A stretch of 64,000 bases of DNA from Panax quinquefolius (GCA_020205615.1 CM035153.1:92160792-92224791), one strand, 5' to 3'. Shown: positions 45,252 to 57,592, counted from the stretch's first letter. Program-made: numbers and translations. The notes: generated by a model not told the origin, from the sequence alone.

Positions 45252-45475
45252 CTTAGGTTATAAAACTTAAGGGGGGAGGAACCTTAGGCTAATAACCTCG
45301 TAAGGAAGGTAAAGTCCGAGGAATAAAATTCAAGTCCATTGAATTAATAAGGTATTGAGATAACTCAGTATTGAAAGGATTAAAAGATGAAAATTAATCT
45401 TAAAGATATTAAATGTGATTCGTGCTTATACTATTGTGTATTATGTACTAATCAACTTGTTATGTGCTATTGTAG

Positions 45476-46132
45476 ATGTCGATCGATAGCATGATGTATA
45501 GAGACATTCACGTCGTGAGTGAGGAGTCAATTAACCAAATGGAGATTGTACCAATGCCAGTGGCGGAGGTACCTATAGTGGTCATAGATGACTCAGACAT
45601 TGAGGAGTACATCTTTGAGGTGGAATACTCTGAGGAGACTATGGGTTTAGCATCATACCTTAACGAGATGCTAGACGTGGAGGAGGAGATGGAGGTGACA
45701 TCGATTAACACGGTGTTACCTACCTAGGAACCAACACCTTCGGATGCAACGCGAGCATTGTATGAGGCCGTGTAGGATAGAAATGTGCATCTGCGCACAG
45801 TAGTGGAGAATCAGATTGAGGAGATAACTGCCTTATATGAGGCGAAAGAATCTGCAGAGGCAGACTTTGAGTCTGAGCAAGATGAAAAAGGTCTTATGAC
45901 TGATAAAGCTCGGGACTATAAGAACGAGGTCCTTGAGCTACAAAAGAAACTGGTTGAGAAAGACAAGAAAATAGCTAGAATGTCATACATCTATGAATGT
46001 GCTCATGAGGATTTCAAGCTGAAAATTGCTTATTATTCTATTGAGTCCGGGCAGACTCGACATACCATAAGTCGAGATATAGTGTCGATTCTGGAAAATC
46101 AGAAATATGAGAATGTCGTTCGACAGTGTTAG
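45476..46132 (+). pseudogene. T1 extra ORF upstream of gag: acidic, coiled-coil protein
   Basis: About 218 codons in one frame from ATG 45476 to TAG 46130-46132, broken by two in-frame TAGs (45725-45727 and 45773-45775). The N-terminal third is very acidic (VVIDDSDIEEYIFEVEYSEE, then a Glu/Met-rich LDVEEEMEV). The remainder is a charged heptad-like helix (LRTVVENQIEEITALYEAKE, NEVLELQKKLVEKDKKIARM) expected to form a coiled coil. No domain recognised and no zinc finger. It precedes gag by ~290 bp. Both stops fit CAG to TAG changes. Possible roles are structural or regulatory; there is no direct evidence. Confidence 0.55.
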
Positions 46133-46425
46133 TGGATCGTTAGATCTTTTTGTAAATGAGTAGTGACGTAAAACCCTCTTTTATATAATTAAAGGGTAGT
46201 CTTTTTGTAAATCCCAATTTTTGTAGAAGTCAATCGTGGGATAGTATGTAACATATTTTTGGCTAAAGAAACATGATGTAAATAGTTTTAACTATGAAAG
46301 CATATTAATATAATGAAGTTTTTATTTAATGTGCTTGTTGTGGTATGAATGGTTATTGTTGATTTAAAATGATAACCGAGTAGTTAAATAGATAATAACA
46401 AAGCTTTATTTATTTAATCAGAATT

Positions 46426-47450
46426 ATGCCGCCAAGAAAGAGACAACGTAATCAAGAGGCCGAGTTTCATAATGAAAAAGAGGGGGGGGTCCTAATAATC
46501 CTATGCAAGAGTTCATTAATTTATTAACGGTTGCAAGGGGGTGGGATTCCTATAGCTCCTGGGGTAGCAAGAACAATTACCTTTAAGGACTTAAAAAGTG
46601 TGGGTCCACCCGAGTTTCGAGGAACGACGGACCCGTTAGAAGCCCAGACATGGGTTAGAGAGATTGAAAAGGTGTTTGTGATAACAAACGTAGGTGAGGC
46701 GCAAAAGACTTCTTTTGCAACTTACATGATGAAGGGGAAGCCAACTCACCGGTGGGAGGCTCACCGTAGTAGGGCTAGGATGCAGAGGTCATTACGTGGG
46801 AACAATTTAAAAAGGTCTTCTTCGAGAACTATTTCCCTACTAGCATGCAGGGTAGAATGGAAATTAAGTTCTTAGAACTTAAGTAGGGGTATATGACAGT
46901 TCCCCAGTATGCCGCCAAGTTTAACGAATTGCAGAGATTTGCTCCACATCAGGTGGACACAGAAGCGAGGAAGGTGCATAGGTTTGAGCAGGGTTTAAAA
47001 CCCTGGCTCTACAGTAGAATATCGGTTTTCCAGAGTGCTTCCTATGGGACTATTATGGAAAAAGCGATAATAGCTGAAGGTGGTGGTGAGGCTTTGTCTC
47101 AGTACCACAAGGAGCGGAAAATTAAAAGTAGGCTAGAGGGAGGTAATAAGGCTGAATTTGCTAGCAGAAGCGGCAAATTGCCAAAGAGAAAGAGTTTTAA
47201 CCCTGGGAATAATGGGGTAAAGTAGGGAGACCCCAAGAGGAGGACGGAAGCATGTAAGACATACGAAAAGTCTCACATGGAAGTCTGTTTAAAGGGGAAA
47301 GCAGTATGCTACAACTGTGGGCAGGAGGGGCATTTGTCACCCAACTGTCCTAACCCTAAGAAGAACCAGGGATGTTTTGTCTGTGGGTCAATGGACCACA
47401 TGGCTAGAAATTGCCCAAAGAAGGGTTTAGAGGGGAATAAGAGTTCTGGT
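46426..47450 (+). pseudogene. T1 gag (chromovirus, frameshifted)
   Basis: Starts at ATG 46426 (MPPRKRQRNQ, a usual Tekay/Del gag start). The capsid core includes FKDLKSVGPPEFRGTTDP, AQTWVREIEKVF, KTSFATYMMKG and, after frame changes, MTVPQYAAKFNELQRFAPH and RKVHRFEQGLKPWL (LTR-element gag family). The nucleocapsid has two CCHC knuckles: [14 protein letters not shown] (47307-47348) and [14 protein letters not shown] (about 47373-47414). Frame changes occur near the G8 run at 46482-46490, near 46538 and near 46780; stops include TAG at 46884-46886 and 47223-47225. Gag is in frame with pol, as in chromoviruses that make one polyprotein. Confidence 0.9.
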
Positions 47451-48950
47451 AGTGGTAAATTAGCCATTACTAGACCAGCACCATCGGTGGGTAGACCGTC
47501 AGCTCGTACGTTTAATATGACTGTCCAAGATGCATTTGCATCAACAGATGTGGTAGCAGGTATCATTCCAGTCAATGAGATAAATGCTTATGTGTTATTT
47601 GATTCGGGTGCTACATGTTCTTTTATAGCATGTGAATTTGCTAAGCGATTAGGTTTAATCCCTGAGAAGTTACCTATACCTTTATACATTAAGGTAGCAA
47701 ACAAAGAGATAATCCCCATTGAGCATATTCATAAGGATTGTTGCGTAGAAATTAGAGGGAATAAATTATTGGTAGATTTGGTTCCGATAAGGCTAAAAGA
47801 ATTCGATGTAATTCTTGGTATAGAATGGTTAGTCAACCATAAGGCAATTATAGATTGCCATAGGAAAAGTATAAACCTTCGACTTTCTAAGAAAACCAAG
47901 GTAGTGTTTTTTGGTAGTAACTCACCGAGAAGCTCTTGTTGTCTGTCTATGACACAAGCTAGGAAGATGTTGAGAAAAGGGTGTGTAGGTTATCTGTGCC
48001 ATGTTGTGGATACCCAGAGAGTGGGAACATCCTTGGACCAGATACCTATAGTGCAAGAGTTCGCGGATGTATTTCCGGAGGAGTTACCGGGTATTCACCC
48101 GGACGTGGAGGTAGAGCTTGTAATTGATCATTCACGGAACTGCATTTTTTTAAGGGCACCATACCGGTTGGTGTCAGTTGAGATGAAGGAGTTAATGGTT
48201 CAATTACAAGAACTGTTAGATAGGAAGTACATTCAACCAAGTATGTCTCCTTGGGGAGCACCAGTGTTGTTTGTCAAGAAGAAGGATGGGTCGTTAAGAC
48301 TTTGTATTGACTATCGAGAGTTGAACAAGTTAACGATTAAGAATAAATACCCGTTGCCTAGGATCGATGATTTATTTGATCAGTTAAAAGGGGCACAATA
48401 TTTTTCTAAGATATATTTACGCACGTGGTATCATCAGTTAAAGGTGAGAATGGAGGATGTACCTAAGATGGCGTTCAGAACTCGTTATGGTCATTACGAG
48501 TTTCTGGTTATGTCGTTTGGATTGACGAATGCACCAACTGCATTTATGGATATGATGAACAGAGTGTTCAAACAATATTTGGACAAGTTCGTAGTAGTGT
48601 TCATTGATGATATTCTAGTCTATTCAAAGACGCCAGAACATCATGCAGAACATTTAAGAATAGTGTTGGAATTACTAAGAAAGGAGAAGTTGTATGCGAA
48701 ATTCACAAAGTGTGAATTTTGGCTTGAGAGAGTACAGTTTCTAGGGCATGTTATTGATAAGGATGGCATTTCCATAGATCCATCAAAAGTAGAAGCAGTT
48801 AATGAATGGGAGAAACCAAAAATGCCAACTAAGGTTCGGAGTTTTCTGAGGTTAGCGGGATACTATAGAAGGTTCATTCCGGACTTTTCTAAAATAGCTA
48901 CTCCGTTGACAAATCTGACAAGAAAGTCGATGAAGTATGTGTGGACCTGA
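47451..48950 (+). CDS. T1 protease and reverse transcriptase (open, C-terminally interrupted)
   Basis: The longest intact frame of the element (opens at 47277 within gag). Protease: [11 protein letters not shown] with D-S-G-A at 47601-47612, and [87 protein letters not shown] with the Asp pair at 48606-48611, [15 protein letters not shown], and thumb/connection [19 protein letters not shown]. One catalytic-site neighbour is unusual: [14 protein letters not shown] where the family has Y-F-S-K-I-D-L-R-S-G-Y, so the first catalytic Asp is Tyr and the RT is likely inactive. The frame ends at TGA 48948-48950, at the start of RNase H. Confidence 0.92.
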   Translation, partial: SGKLAITRPAPSVGRPSARTFNMTVQDAFASTDVVAGIIPVNEINAYVLFDSGATCSFIACEFAKRLGLIPEKLPIPLYIKVANKEIIPIEHIHKDCCVEIRGNKLLVDLVPIRLKEFDVILGIEWLVNHKAIIDCHRKSINLRLSKKTKVVFFGSNSPRSSCCLSMTQARKMLRKGCVGYLCHVVDTQRVGTSLDQIPIVQEFADVFPEELPGIHPDVEVELVIDHSRNCIFLRAPYRLVSVEMKELMVQLQELLDRKYIQPSMSPWGAPVLFVKKKDGSLRLCIDYRELNKLTIKNKYPLPRIDDLFDQLKGAQYFSKIYLRTWYHQLKVRMEDVPKMAFRTRYGHYEFLVMSFGLTNAPTAFMDMMNRVFKQYLDKFVVVFIDDILVYSKTPEHHAEHLRIVLELLRKEKLYAKFTKCEFWLERVQFLGHVIDKDGISIDPSKVEAVNEWEKPKMPTKVRSFLRLAGYYRRFIPDFSKIATPLTNLTRKSMKYVWT

Positions 48951-50564
48951 AAAATGTGAGAAACAGCCAGGAGTTAAAGAAGAGATTAGTGAGGCACTGT
49001 TGTTGTCCTTACCGGACGATACAGAAATTTTGTAGTGTATAGCGATGCTTCGCATAAAAGGGACTGGGTTGCGTGCTCATGCAAAGATGGCAAGGTCATT
49101 ACAGATAAAGTCACGTCAATTGAAACCCAACCGACTATAGCAGAACTGGTTAGGGGAGTACAATTGAGTAATGAGGAATGCCAGCAGATATAGAAGAGGA
49201 TAGAAGATGAAGAGAAGACTAAGTATAACCTCGATAAGGAGGGATTACTTCATTTGGAAGGAAGAATTTGGGTTCCTAATGATTTCGAATTAAAAGAAGA
49301 AATTATGACGGAGGCCCATAGTTCTAGGTACTCGATACATCTCGGTAGTATGAAGATGTATCAAGACTTTCGTCAGAACTTTTGGTGGCCAAATACGAAG
49401 AGGGAGATAGCAGAATATGTTAGTAGGTGCTTAACTTGTCAAAAAGTTAAGGATGAACACCAACGACCTAGCGGTTTGTTGCAACCGTTAGAAATTCTAG
49501 ATTGGAAGTGGGAGCATATCACGATGGACTTTGTGGTGGGACTTCCGACAACCAGAAAAGGATACGATGCTATTTGGGTGATAGTGGATCAATTGACAAA
49601 ATCGGCTCATTTTCTACCAATAGGAGTCAAGTATAACTTGGATCACTTAGCTAAGCTGTATGTCAAGGAAATTATTTCTAGACATGGAGTACCTGTTTCG
49701 ATCGTGTCAGATCGTGATCCACGATTCACATCAAACTTTTGGAGGAGTTTGTAAGAGCAAATGGGAACGCAGTTAAGATTGAGTACGGCGTATCATCCTC
49801 AGATGGATGGTCAGAGTGAGCGGACAATTCAAACGCTTGAACATATGTTAAGATCTTGCGTTATTGATTTTAAAGGGAGTTGGGACGAGTATCTACCATT
49901 GGTGGAATTTTCGTACAACAATAGTTTTCACGCTAGTATTGGCATGCCACCTTACGAAGCGTTGTATGGAAGGAAGTGTCGAACTCCATTGTGTTGGGAT
50001 GAGGTAGGTGAATGTCGTATGTTGGGACCTGAGATGGTACAGCAGACGGCGGACATGGTGAAGTTAATACGTACTCGATTAGTTGTTGCTCAAGACCGGC
50101 AGAGGAAGTATGCAGATCCTCGTAGAGAAAATAGAGAATTCGATGTAGGATCCTTTGTTTTTCTAAAAGTATCGCCTTGGAAGTGAAAGATACATTTTGG
50201 GAAGAAAGGGAAATTAAGTCCAAGGTTTGTAGGAGCTTTTGAGATTTTAAGAAGGGTAGGAGAGGTAGCTTATGAAGTAGCTTTACCTCCTAAGATGGAA
50301 CACATTCATAATGTGTTTCACGTGTCAGTGTTGCGTCCTTATAAACCGGACTATAAACACGTAATAGAGTATAAATCTATTCAAATAGAGAAAAACTTGT
50401 CCTATAAGGAACTTTCAGTTCAAATTATTGATGGGAAGGAACAAGTTTTAAGAAATAAGGTAATATCTTCAGTAAAGATGTTATGGAGAAACCACAATGC
50501 TGAAGAAGCAACGTGGGAGCTCGAAAGTAAAATGAAGGAAGACTTTCCTCATTTGTTTATGTAA
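48951..50564 (+). pseudogene. T1 RNase H remnant, integrase and chromodomain
   Basis: RNase H is reduced to its first strand (V-Y-S-D-A-S-H-K near 49036-49060); the rest, roughly 400 bp by family comparison, is deleted. Integrase (frame resumes about 49250): GRIWVPNDFELKEEIM, finger with EAHSSRYSIHLG and CLTC, core ITMDFVVGLP (Asp at 49527), SIVSDRDPRF (Asp at 49710), MDGQSERTIQTLE (Glu at 49818), then SYNNSFHASIGMPPYEALYG. The C-terminus reads GEVAYEVALPP, VFHVSVLRPYKPDYKHV and a chromodomain-like RNKVISSVKMLWRNHNAEEATWEL…FPHLFM, ending TAA 50562-50564. In-frame stops: 49191-49193, 49752-49754, 50184-50186. Confidence 0.93.
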
Positions 50565-50597
50565 TTATAAGCTAAGATTCTTGGGACAGAATCCTTA

Positions 50598-50611
50598 TAA
50601 GGGGGAGAGAA
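50598..50611 (+). other. T1 polypurine tract
   Basis: AAGGGGGAGAGAA directly before the LTR start at 50612. Confidence 0.85.
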
Positions 50612-51660
50612 TGTAACGCCCGAGAAAATCGGATTCTTATATGACAATTAAATTTTTATTTAATTATGCCATTATTCCCTCCAATCTCATTTCCTATAAA
50701 TAAGAAGACAATGTTGGCCATTTGAGAGTTTTCAATTGCCTAACCTAGATTATTTGAGGGAGAAAGAGAGTTAGACTCATAAATCCTACACCTTTGGAAG
50801 ATTGATCATAAAGATTTCCAAGAAAGTTTTATAAGAATCCTTAAGGTATATTCCTTACCTTTTCTTTCCATCTCTTTTTGATTTTTCTTTTATATTGGAT
50901 AATCGTAGATGGGGGGGGTATATGTCTTGTTTAATAGATTATTAATGGCATACCATAGATTCAATATCTATAAGTCATGAGATTAAAAGAATCATAAGGA
51001 TAAATATAGTTTTGAACCATTGAAATATTGTTTGTTGAGATTGATCGTTTATAAATGATTGAACTCCATCAATCCGTTAATATTTGCATCTTGATTGGTT
51101 AGGAAGTAGATATGAAATCCATGGAGTATTCCATGTGATTTGGTTTAGAGAACCCTAGTAACGAAGTTATGGCGAATTTTACGAAAATAGACGTTAAAAC
51201 GTCGAAAACGTTGAATTCCGGATTAAAGGTCAAAAGTTTTCATGAGACTTGAAAATGTTGGTTCTCAATGTCAACACGTGAGATAGGGTGATTAAGAGTT
51301 GTGGGTTCGAGAATCATCGAATTCTGACCTAAATTGAAGAAAACGAGCATTAAACGCTCATTAACGTTTCCGAACGTATCAAAAAATGAACTCAATGGTC
51401 AATTTTGAGTTAACAGATTCGAAAGTGTCGAATTCTTATATGAACACGTAGATTACGTCATTTGTGGCGTGTAGGCTTTTTAACGGACCAAATCGGGCTT
51501 AAAACGAAGAAGTTACGGCCCCGGGAATTTCCTAAAATTCTAGAAAATTGCCGAATCAGATCGAGGTCCTGCGGCGCCACGACGCCGAGACATAGTATTA
51601 TTTACAAAGTACAAGCACATTGTCACAATAAAGTTGAAAGCATCGCTAATTGGTACCGCA
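50612..51660 (+). mobile_element. T1 3' LTR, with internal deletion and truncated 3' end
   Basis: Starts TGTAACGCCCGAG as at 63089. It lacks ~840 bp after position ~50668 ('taattatg' joined to 'ccattattccc'). It keeps the TATA box (50695) and a G8 run, and stops at 51660, where it is joined to M2 pol by the segmental duplication. It lost the final ~1.5 kb of the LTR. Confidence 0.92.
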
Positions 51661-54290
51661 AATTGATGTGTAAGATCAGGGGGAAGGATGTTACTCACTA
51701 GATAATTAGTGAAATCCACGTACCATGGAATTTCCTCGTTGACTCCAAATAGTAGCTCATCCGGAAATGAATCAATGATTACACATTTATCCTCTTTATC
51801 TTTACCTTGATTTTCCAGCCTCAACAAATGATCTGCAACTTGATTCTTCGTCCCCTTTCTATCTTTTATTTCCAAGTTAAATTCCTGTAGAAGGAGAATC
51901 CATCTGATAAGGGGTGGCTTAGCATCTTTTTTTGAAATTAAGTACCGAATAGTCGAGTGATCTGTATAAACTACCACCTTTGTTCCGATCAAATATGCCC
52001 GAAATTTATCAAAGGCATATACTACTGCAAGTAATTCCTTTTCTGTAGTTGTGTAATTTGTTTGGGTCTCCGTAAGTGTCTTGCTTGCATAGTTTATGAC
52101 ATGAAATACCTTCTCTCGGCGTTGACCCAAGACAGCCCCAACCGCATAGTCACTTGCATCACACATTAACTCAAATGGCATTTTCCAATCCAGTGCGACG
52201 ATAACTAGAGCTGTAGTGAATTTCTTCTTCAATAGCTCAAATGTTAACTTACAACCCTCATCAAACTTAAAAACTGAATCCTTCTCTAAAAGACTGTACA
52301 GTGGTTTTGCAATCTTAGAGAAATATTTTATAAATCTCCTATAGAACCCGGCATGTCCCAAAAAGCTGTGGATTCCCTTTACTGAAATTGGCGGTGGAAG
52401 CTTTTTGATCATTTCTAGCTTTTCTTTATCAACTTCTAATCCTTTTGCTGAAACCTTATGACCCAAAATTATCCCTTCCTCAACCATAAAGTGGCACTTT
52501 TCCTAGTTAAGTACCAAATTTGTTTATGTGCATCTCTTTAACACCATCACCAAGTTCTTTAAACATGCATCAAAATTGTCTCCATAAACAAAAAAGTCGT
52601 CCATGAAGACTTTCAAATTTTTCTCCACCATGTCCGAAAAGATGGCCAACATACACTGTTGGAAGGTAGCGGGTGCATTACATAAGCCGAAGGACATTCT
52701 CTTGAATGCGAATGTACCGTATGGGAACATGAAAGTGGTCTTCTCTTGATCTTCAGGAGCAATGACTGTCTAATTATACCCTGAATACCCATCCAATAAG
52801 CAGTAAAATTCATGGCCTGCCAATCTATCCAACATCTAGTCAATAAACGGCAAAGGAAAATGATCTTTGCAGGTCACCTTATTCAACTTCATATAATCCA
52901 TGCAAACCCTCCAACCAGTTATCGTCCTCGTCGAAATTAGCTCATTGTCATCATTTTGTACCACTGTCATTCTTCCCTTTTTTGGCACACACTGAACTGG
53001 ACTGACCCACTTACTATAAAAAATTGGGTAGATGATACCGTAGTACAACCATTTCAGTATTTCTTTCTTCACAGCTTCCTTCATAATTGGGTTGAGTCTT
53101 CTCTGTTGCTCCACCATTAGCTTTGCATCCTCTTCCATTAGAATTTTGTGCATGCAAAAGAATGGGTTGATTCCCTTGATATCTGCAATTGTCCATCCTA
53201 TAGCCGATTTATGTTCTCTAAGCACCCTCAGCAACTTACTTTCTTGCAATTCGTTAAGTGCAACAGAAATAATAACAGGTAAAGTATTAGAATTTCCTAA
53301 ATACGCATACCTGAGGTGTTTAGGTAGTGGCTTTAGCTCAAGAGCAGGTGTCTCCTCTAATGATGGTTTTATCCTTGTTATGGCTCTTTCCTCCATGCAC
53401 AATGGTTCAAATGGTGCTTTAAATTTGCTAACTCGTGGCAGGGAGTCTAGCATCTGCAAATAATCCACAAACTATAGATCATTTAAATCTTCATCTCCCA
53501 ATAATGTTGTTTCCAATGAATCATCAGCCAAACTTTTACCCATTTCTTCGCTGATTATATGATCAATGATATCCATCCTAAAACAGTCTTCTTCATTCGT
53601 AGGGAATTTCATGGCTTTGAAAACATTAAACTTTACTTCTTGATCTTGGACCCTCATAGTTAGTCCACCTTTTTGTACATCGATGAGCATCCTACCCGTA
53701 GCCAAAAATGGTCTCCATAGGATAATTGGGATGTTCTTATCTTCCTCAAAATCCATAATTATGAAATCCGCGGGGAATATAAATTTGTCAACCTTGACCA
53801 AAATGTCCTCCACAATGCCTCTCTGCACGTGGATCGACTCTATCTCGCTAACTATGAATGAGATGTTCGTAGGCTTTAGAGCGGGTAGACCTAATTCTGT
53901 ATAAACTGATAATGGCATAAGGTTTACATTTGCTCCCAAATCACATAAACACTTGTTCAACACCGTGTTCCCAATTGAGCACGGAATGGTAAAACTCCCC
54001 AGATCTTTCAACTTTGGTGGCAATTTTCGCTGTAAAACTTCACTACACTCCTCTGTTAATGCCAGTTTTTCAAAAATTTCCAACTTCTTTTTCCTAGACA
54101 GAATACCCTTCATAAATTTCACATAACTTGGCATCTACTCTAGGGCTTCTGTGAAAGGGATTTTAATCTGAAGTTTCTTTAAAACTAACAAAAAATTTGC
54201 AAATTGCTTATCTAATTTTTGCTTTGGACTCTCTGCTGAAACGGCGGTGGAGGATACACAACTGGGTTGTCATCTAACTTTGTTTGCTCA
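51661..54290 (-). pseudogene. M2 pol: Athila-like protease-RT-RNase H (integrase missing)
   Basis: Duplicate of M1 pol, somewhat better preserved. Protease D-L-G-A at 53942-53931 with PIILWRPFLATGRMLIDVQ; a long open piece (53468-52836) covers the protease-RT linker to RT WRVCMDYMKLNKVTCKDHFP; RT VFMDDF Asp pair at 52601-52596; RNase [48 protein letters not shown]. It is cut at about 51664 just before the integrase finger, at the duplication junction. The frame runs on into antisense LTR sequence to 51540, giving a chimeric 315-codon reading with no biological support for the tail. Several stops, e.g. between 52836 and 52730. Confidence 0.93.
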
Positions 54291-55633
54291 ACTTGCTTTT
54301 CCTCGCCCTATTTTTCCTCAACTACATTGTTCTCATCAAATTTATCATCCGTTCTAACTGAATTTTCTGTACTTTTCCCATCTAGATGTTTTCCACTTCT
54401 CAAACTGATTGCCTGACACTGTTTATGATTTCCCTTTGGATTTTTTTCGGTGTCACTTGGTAGAGTCCCTTGTGGTCTATTGTTCAATGCTAAGGCAATT
54501 TGTCCCATCTGATTTTCTAAATTATTGATGGCTATTGCTTGTGATTTCATGGCTGCCTCATTGTTCGTTATATACTTTGACAACAACTCCTCTAAATCTG
54601 ATTTCCTCTCTTGATGTTGGGCTGGTTGTTTAGGTTGATTCTGAAATCCTGGGGGATAAGATGGTCATGGAGCTTGCTGATGCTGATTATTGCTATATGA
54701 AAAGTTAGGATGATTCATGTTCCCCGGATTATATGCATTCTGGTACATATTCTATAGAATCCTGTTGTAGCTACCAACAAATTGCACTGACACTGAGTTG
54801 ATTGCAAATTGTTCTGTAGGATGTTCACCCGCGTATAATTCACAAATAACTGCAACCTGTTGAGTTTGTACCCCTGACAAAGCATCCACCTTCTTTGAGA
54901 GCGCTGAAATCTACGCTGCTAGTGCCGTCACTCCATCTAACTCTAAAACACCAGCTGCCTTCACCTGTGTCATTCTTGCCATGGGCCCTTGGTAGTTGTT
55001 AGCTGCCATTGTCTCTATCAATTGATATAGTTCCTCATAACTTTTTTCCATAAATGCTCCACCCGAAACTGCATCAATACTAGTCCTGAGATTTCCATTT
55101 AACCCATTGTAGAAGGTGTTCATCTGCAACCACTTAGGCAATCCATGATGCGGGAACATTCTGAAAAATTCCTTGTATCTTTCCCATGCCTCATACAGTG
55201 ATTCCCCATGTTGCTGTTCAAATATAGTTATCTCATTCCTCATTTTTTTGCAGTTTTCGCTGGTGGAAAAAATTTTGATAGGAATTTTTGAGCGAGGTCT
55301 TCCCATGTAGTTATTGATCCCGGCAGATAGAGAGTATAACCAACTCTTCACCTTGTCCCGTAAAGTAAATGAGAACAAGCGAAGCCTTACTGCATCATCC
55401 GACACCCCGTTATACCTAAAGGTATCACAAATCTCCAAGAAGCTAACTAAGTGTTCATTTGGATCATCATTTTCCAAACCCCCAAACTAAACCGAATTTT
55501 GGATCATCTGAATAGTCCCATGCTTGATTTCAAATGTGTTCGCAGCTATAGCAGACCTGGTGATACTCGACTGAAGCTCAGTCACCTTGGGTGTAGCAAA
55601 GTCCCTCAACGCTTTCTGATCTTCGACAGCCAT
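54291..55633 (-). pseudogene. M2 gag (Athila-like, degenerate)
   Basis: Start ATG at 55633-55631. Same capsid motifs as M1: DPNEHLVSFLEICDTFRYNG, LRLFSFTLRDKVKSWLYSLS, ESLYEAWERYKEFFRMFPHHG, LPKWLQMNTFYNGLNG, YEELYQLIETMAANNY. It keeps the ESLYEAWERY segment that is interrupted by stops or frame change in M1. The nucleocapsid finger has the same two lost ligands as M1, so the damage predates the duplication. A frameshift near 55250-55320 follows an extra base around the GINNYMGRP stretch. Confidence 0.9.
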
Positions 55634-55876
55634 TGTTCTTCTTTTTCAGAATTCTCAAAGTCTTCCCTTGTTTCCTTAATCCACTTACTTAGCCTTTGAA
55701 CCAATTTCTCAATGTCGTTCTTAAAAGGAAGCAAGTCTGGATTTTTTGATCGAGTTTGCATAAACCAACTTCAAAAACCTGAAATAAGAACGCACAAAAT
55801 AAAAAGAAAAAAATGTTTAAGTAAAACTGGACTAATTAAACTTATATCGCAAAATATTAAAATTTATACTAATAAT

Positions 55877-55894
55877 TCCCCGATAACGACGCTA
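55877..55894 (-). other. M2 primer-binding site (tRNA-Asp type, mutated)
   Basis: TCCCCGATAACGACGCTA on plus, a closer match to the tRNA-Asp complement than M1. Confidence 0.8.
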
Positions 55895-55900
55895 AAGACT

Positions 55901-57369
55901 TATTGGGTAAAATCTAATTACGCACAACACGCAAGTATACGTGGTCAACAAGTAATATAATGAAAGTATAGTATCGTTCCCACATAAAAATTAGTATGAA
56001 TTTCAACCTCACAATTACCAGTTTCCTATTAATCCCAATTTTATTAATCTATCCAAATTAACTATTAAAATTATAAAAACTAGAATTATTAAAAATACCA
56101 AGATCACAAAATAATCACAAATCTCAAAAATTGAATTTCTAAGCAAGTATTTGAGAATTAGGCTTACAACTTCACCCTAAGCTTCACTCTGGTTATTACC
56201 CTTTATTCCAGTTTAATTTACTATACCAGTTTATTAATCAAGAACACTAAAGTAGAATTAGCCACATCTGGATGCACTAACACCATATTAACTTAAATCC
56301 ATAATTTAGAAAGAATTAAGTTAAACACCTTAATCAACTAAGTCACTATATCTCTATGTGAATTACAATCAAAGAAGGTTTAAATTCAAGTTCCCTATTT
56401 GATTACATGCAATGTTAAGCATATCTCTACCCTAACATTCATCAAGATTCTGCTCATTCACAAAATTCAAGAACACATGCTATATTAACTAAGTCTAGAC
56501 TCGTAATTCCTCTCTCGAATCCATACAAGTCAACAAAGAATTATTGATCAGGCAATTCATAAATTCAAGCACAAATTAGTATAGATAAACTACGGAATGG
56601 CTTATTAAACTGAAAATCAATGTTACATGACCATCGTTTCACTTAAAGATCTATCATAAGCCTAAAAAGTGATTTAGTTCATCATAAACAAAATAAACAC
56701 TGAATAAATTAAAGATATCATCCTTTCAATTACAAAAATAAACTAAAAGAAAAGAATAAATCCAGAACCACATTTTTCTTCAGCCTAATTCGCAATTGAT
56801 ACGAAAATCCTTCAATTATCTTCCTCCAATGCTTTGCTCTAAAAATCTATCTTCTTGCTCTGTTAATTGCCTTGTGTTATATATATATATCCCTCAATCT
56901 TGTTATTTGATGTCAAATATAACTCTTCGACATGCATTCTGATTGAAATTCCACAATAATATGAGTCCCAAGCCATCCTAATAACTTAAACTTAGTTCTT
57001 GCAGTCTTTAAAACCAACCAAACCACTGACTGTCTCGGACCCCCGACCCGGCGGGGGTGTTGCTTTGCAAATAGCCAGCCCTGGCGGGCATGGTTTCTGT
57101 CTCCTGAGTTCAAGACCCCCCGCCTCGGCGGGGGTGTAAGGCTTAAAATGGCCCACCCCGGCGGGGGTGTCTTCTGCTAGATGGTCATCTTAAACTCCAA
57201 ACTTGCTAAGTTTTTGCCACAATTGCACCCTTTTTGATCAAATGTCACACCACCAAACCTATACATAAAATAACAAGAAACTTGTAACAACAAACATCAA
57301 AATCAAGGAATTAAACACCGAGTAAGCTTGAATTAGGAGCCAATTCGTGGGTATAAAACCCACTTATCA
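55901..57369 (-). mobile_element. M2 5' LTR (Athila-like, ~1.47 kb)
   Basis: Minus-strand start TGATAAGTGGG at 57369; end at 55901. GC-rich palindromes at 57038-57170 are better preserved than in M1. No ORF. Confidence 0.92.
57038..57170. repeat. GC-rich palindromes in M2 LTR
   Basis: Four motifs: ACCCCCGACCCGGCGGGGGT (57039), CCAGCCCTGGCGGGC (57074), CCCCCCGCCTCGGCGGGGGT (57116) and CCCACCCCGGCGGGGGT (57151). Confidence 0.88.
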
Positions 57370-57438
57370 GTACTGTCATGTTGAACGTTCGTGTCGTTGG
57401 TCTGTTGGCTTGACTGGCTAGCCCTCTAATGTTCGACC

Positions 57439-57472
<34 letters not shown>

Positions 57473-57592
57473 GCGGTTGTCGCTAGCTGCATCGCCCTTT
57501 CTCTTTGAGCAGTCCTTGATTTGATGGTATGTGGCTCCACAATTGAAACATCCTCCCTTCTACTTATTCGAACACTGAGGAGCCATGTGCCC
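57370..57592 (-). pseudogene. Gag fragment with zinc knuckle (duplicate of 37227-37437)
   Basis: Same minus-strand CX2CX4HX4C knuckle. The Asn-encoding GTT microsatellite is longer here (57441-57473, 11 units against about 6). It sits between divergent M2 and P2 LTRs. Confidence 0.75.

Larger units (their letters stand above)
31537..51660. repeat. Segmental tandem duplication, unit 1 (~20.1 kb)
   Basis: Collinear with 51664 onward. Offsets are about 20,126 at the left, 20,155 at the P LTR start and 20,126 at the P 3' LTR. Contains M1 (from its RNase H/integrase boundary), a gag fragment, P1 and chromovirus T1. Confidence 0.88.
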
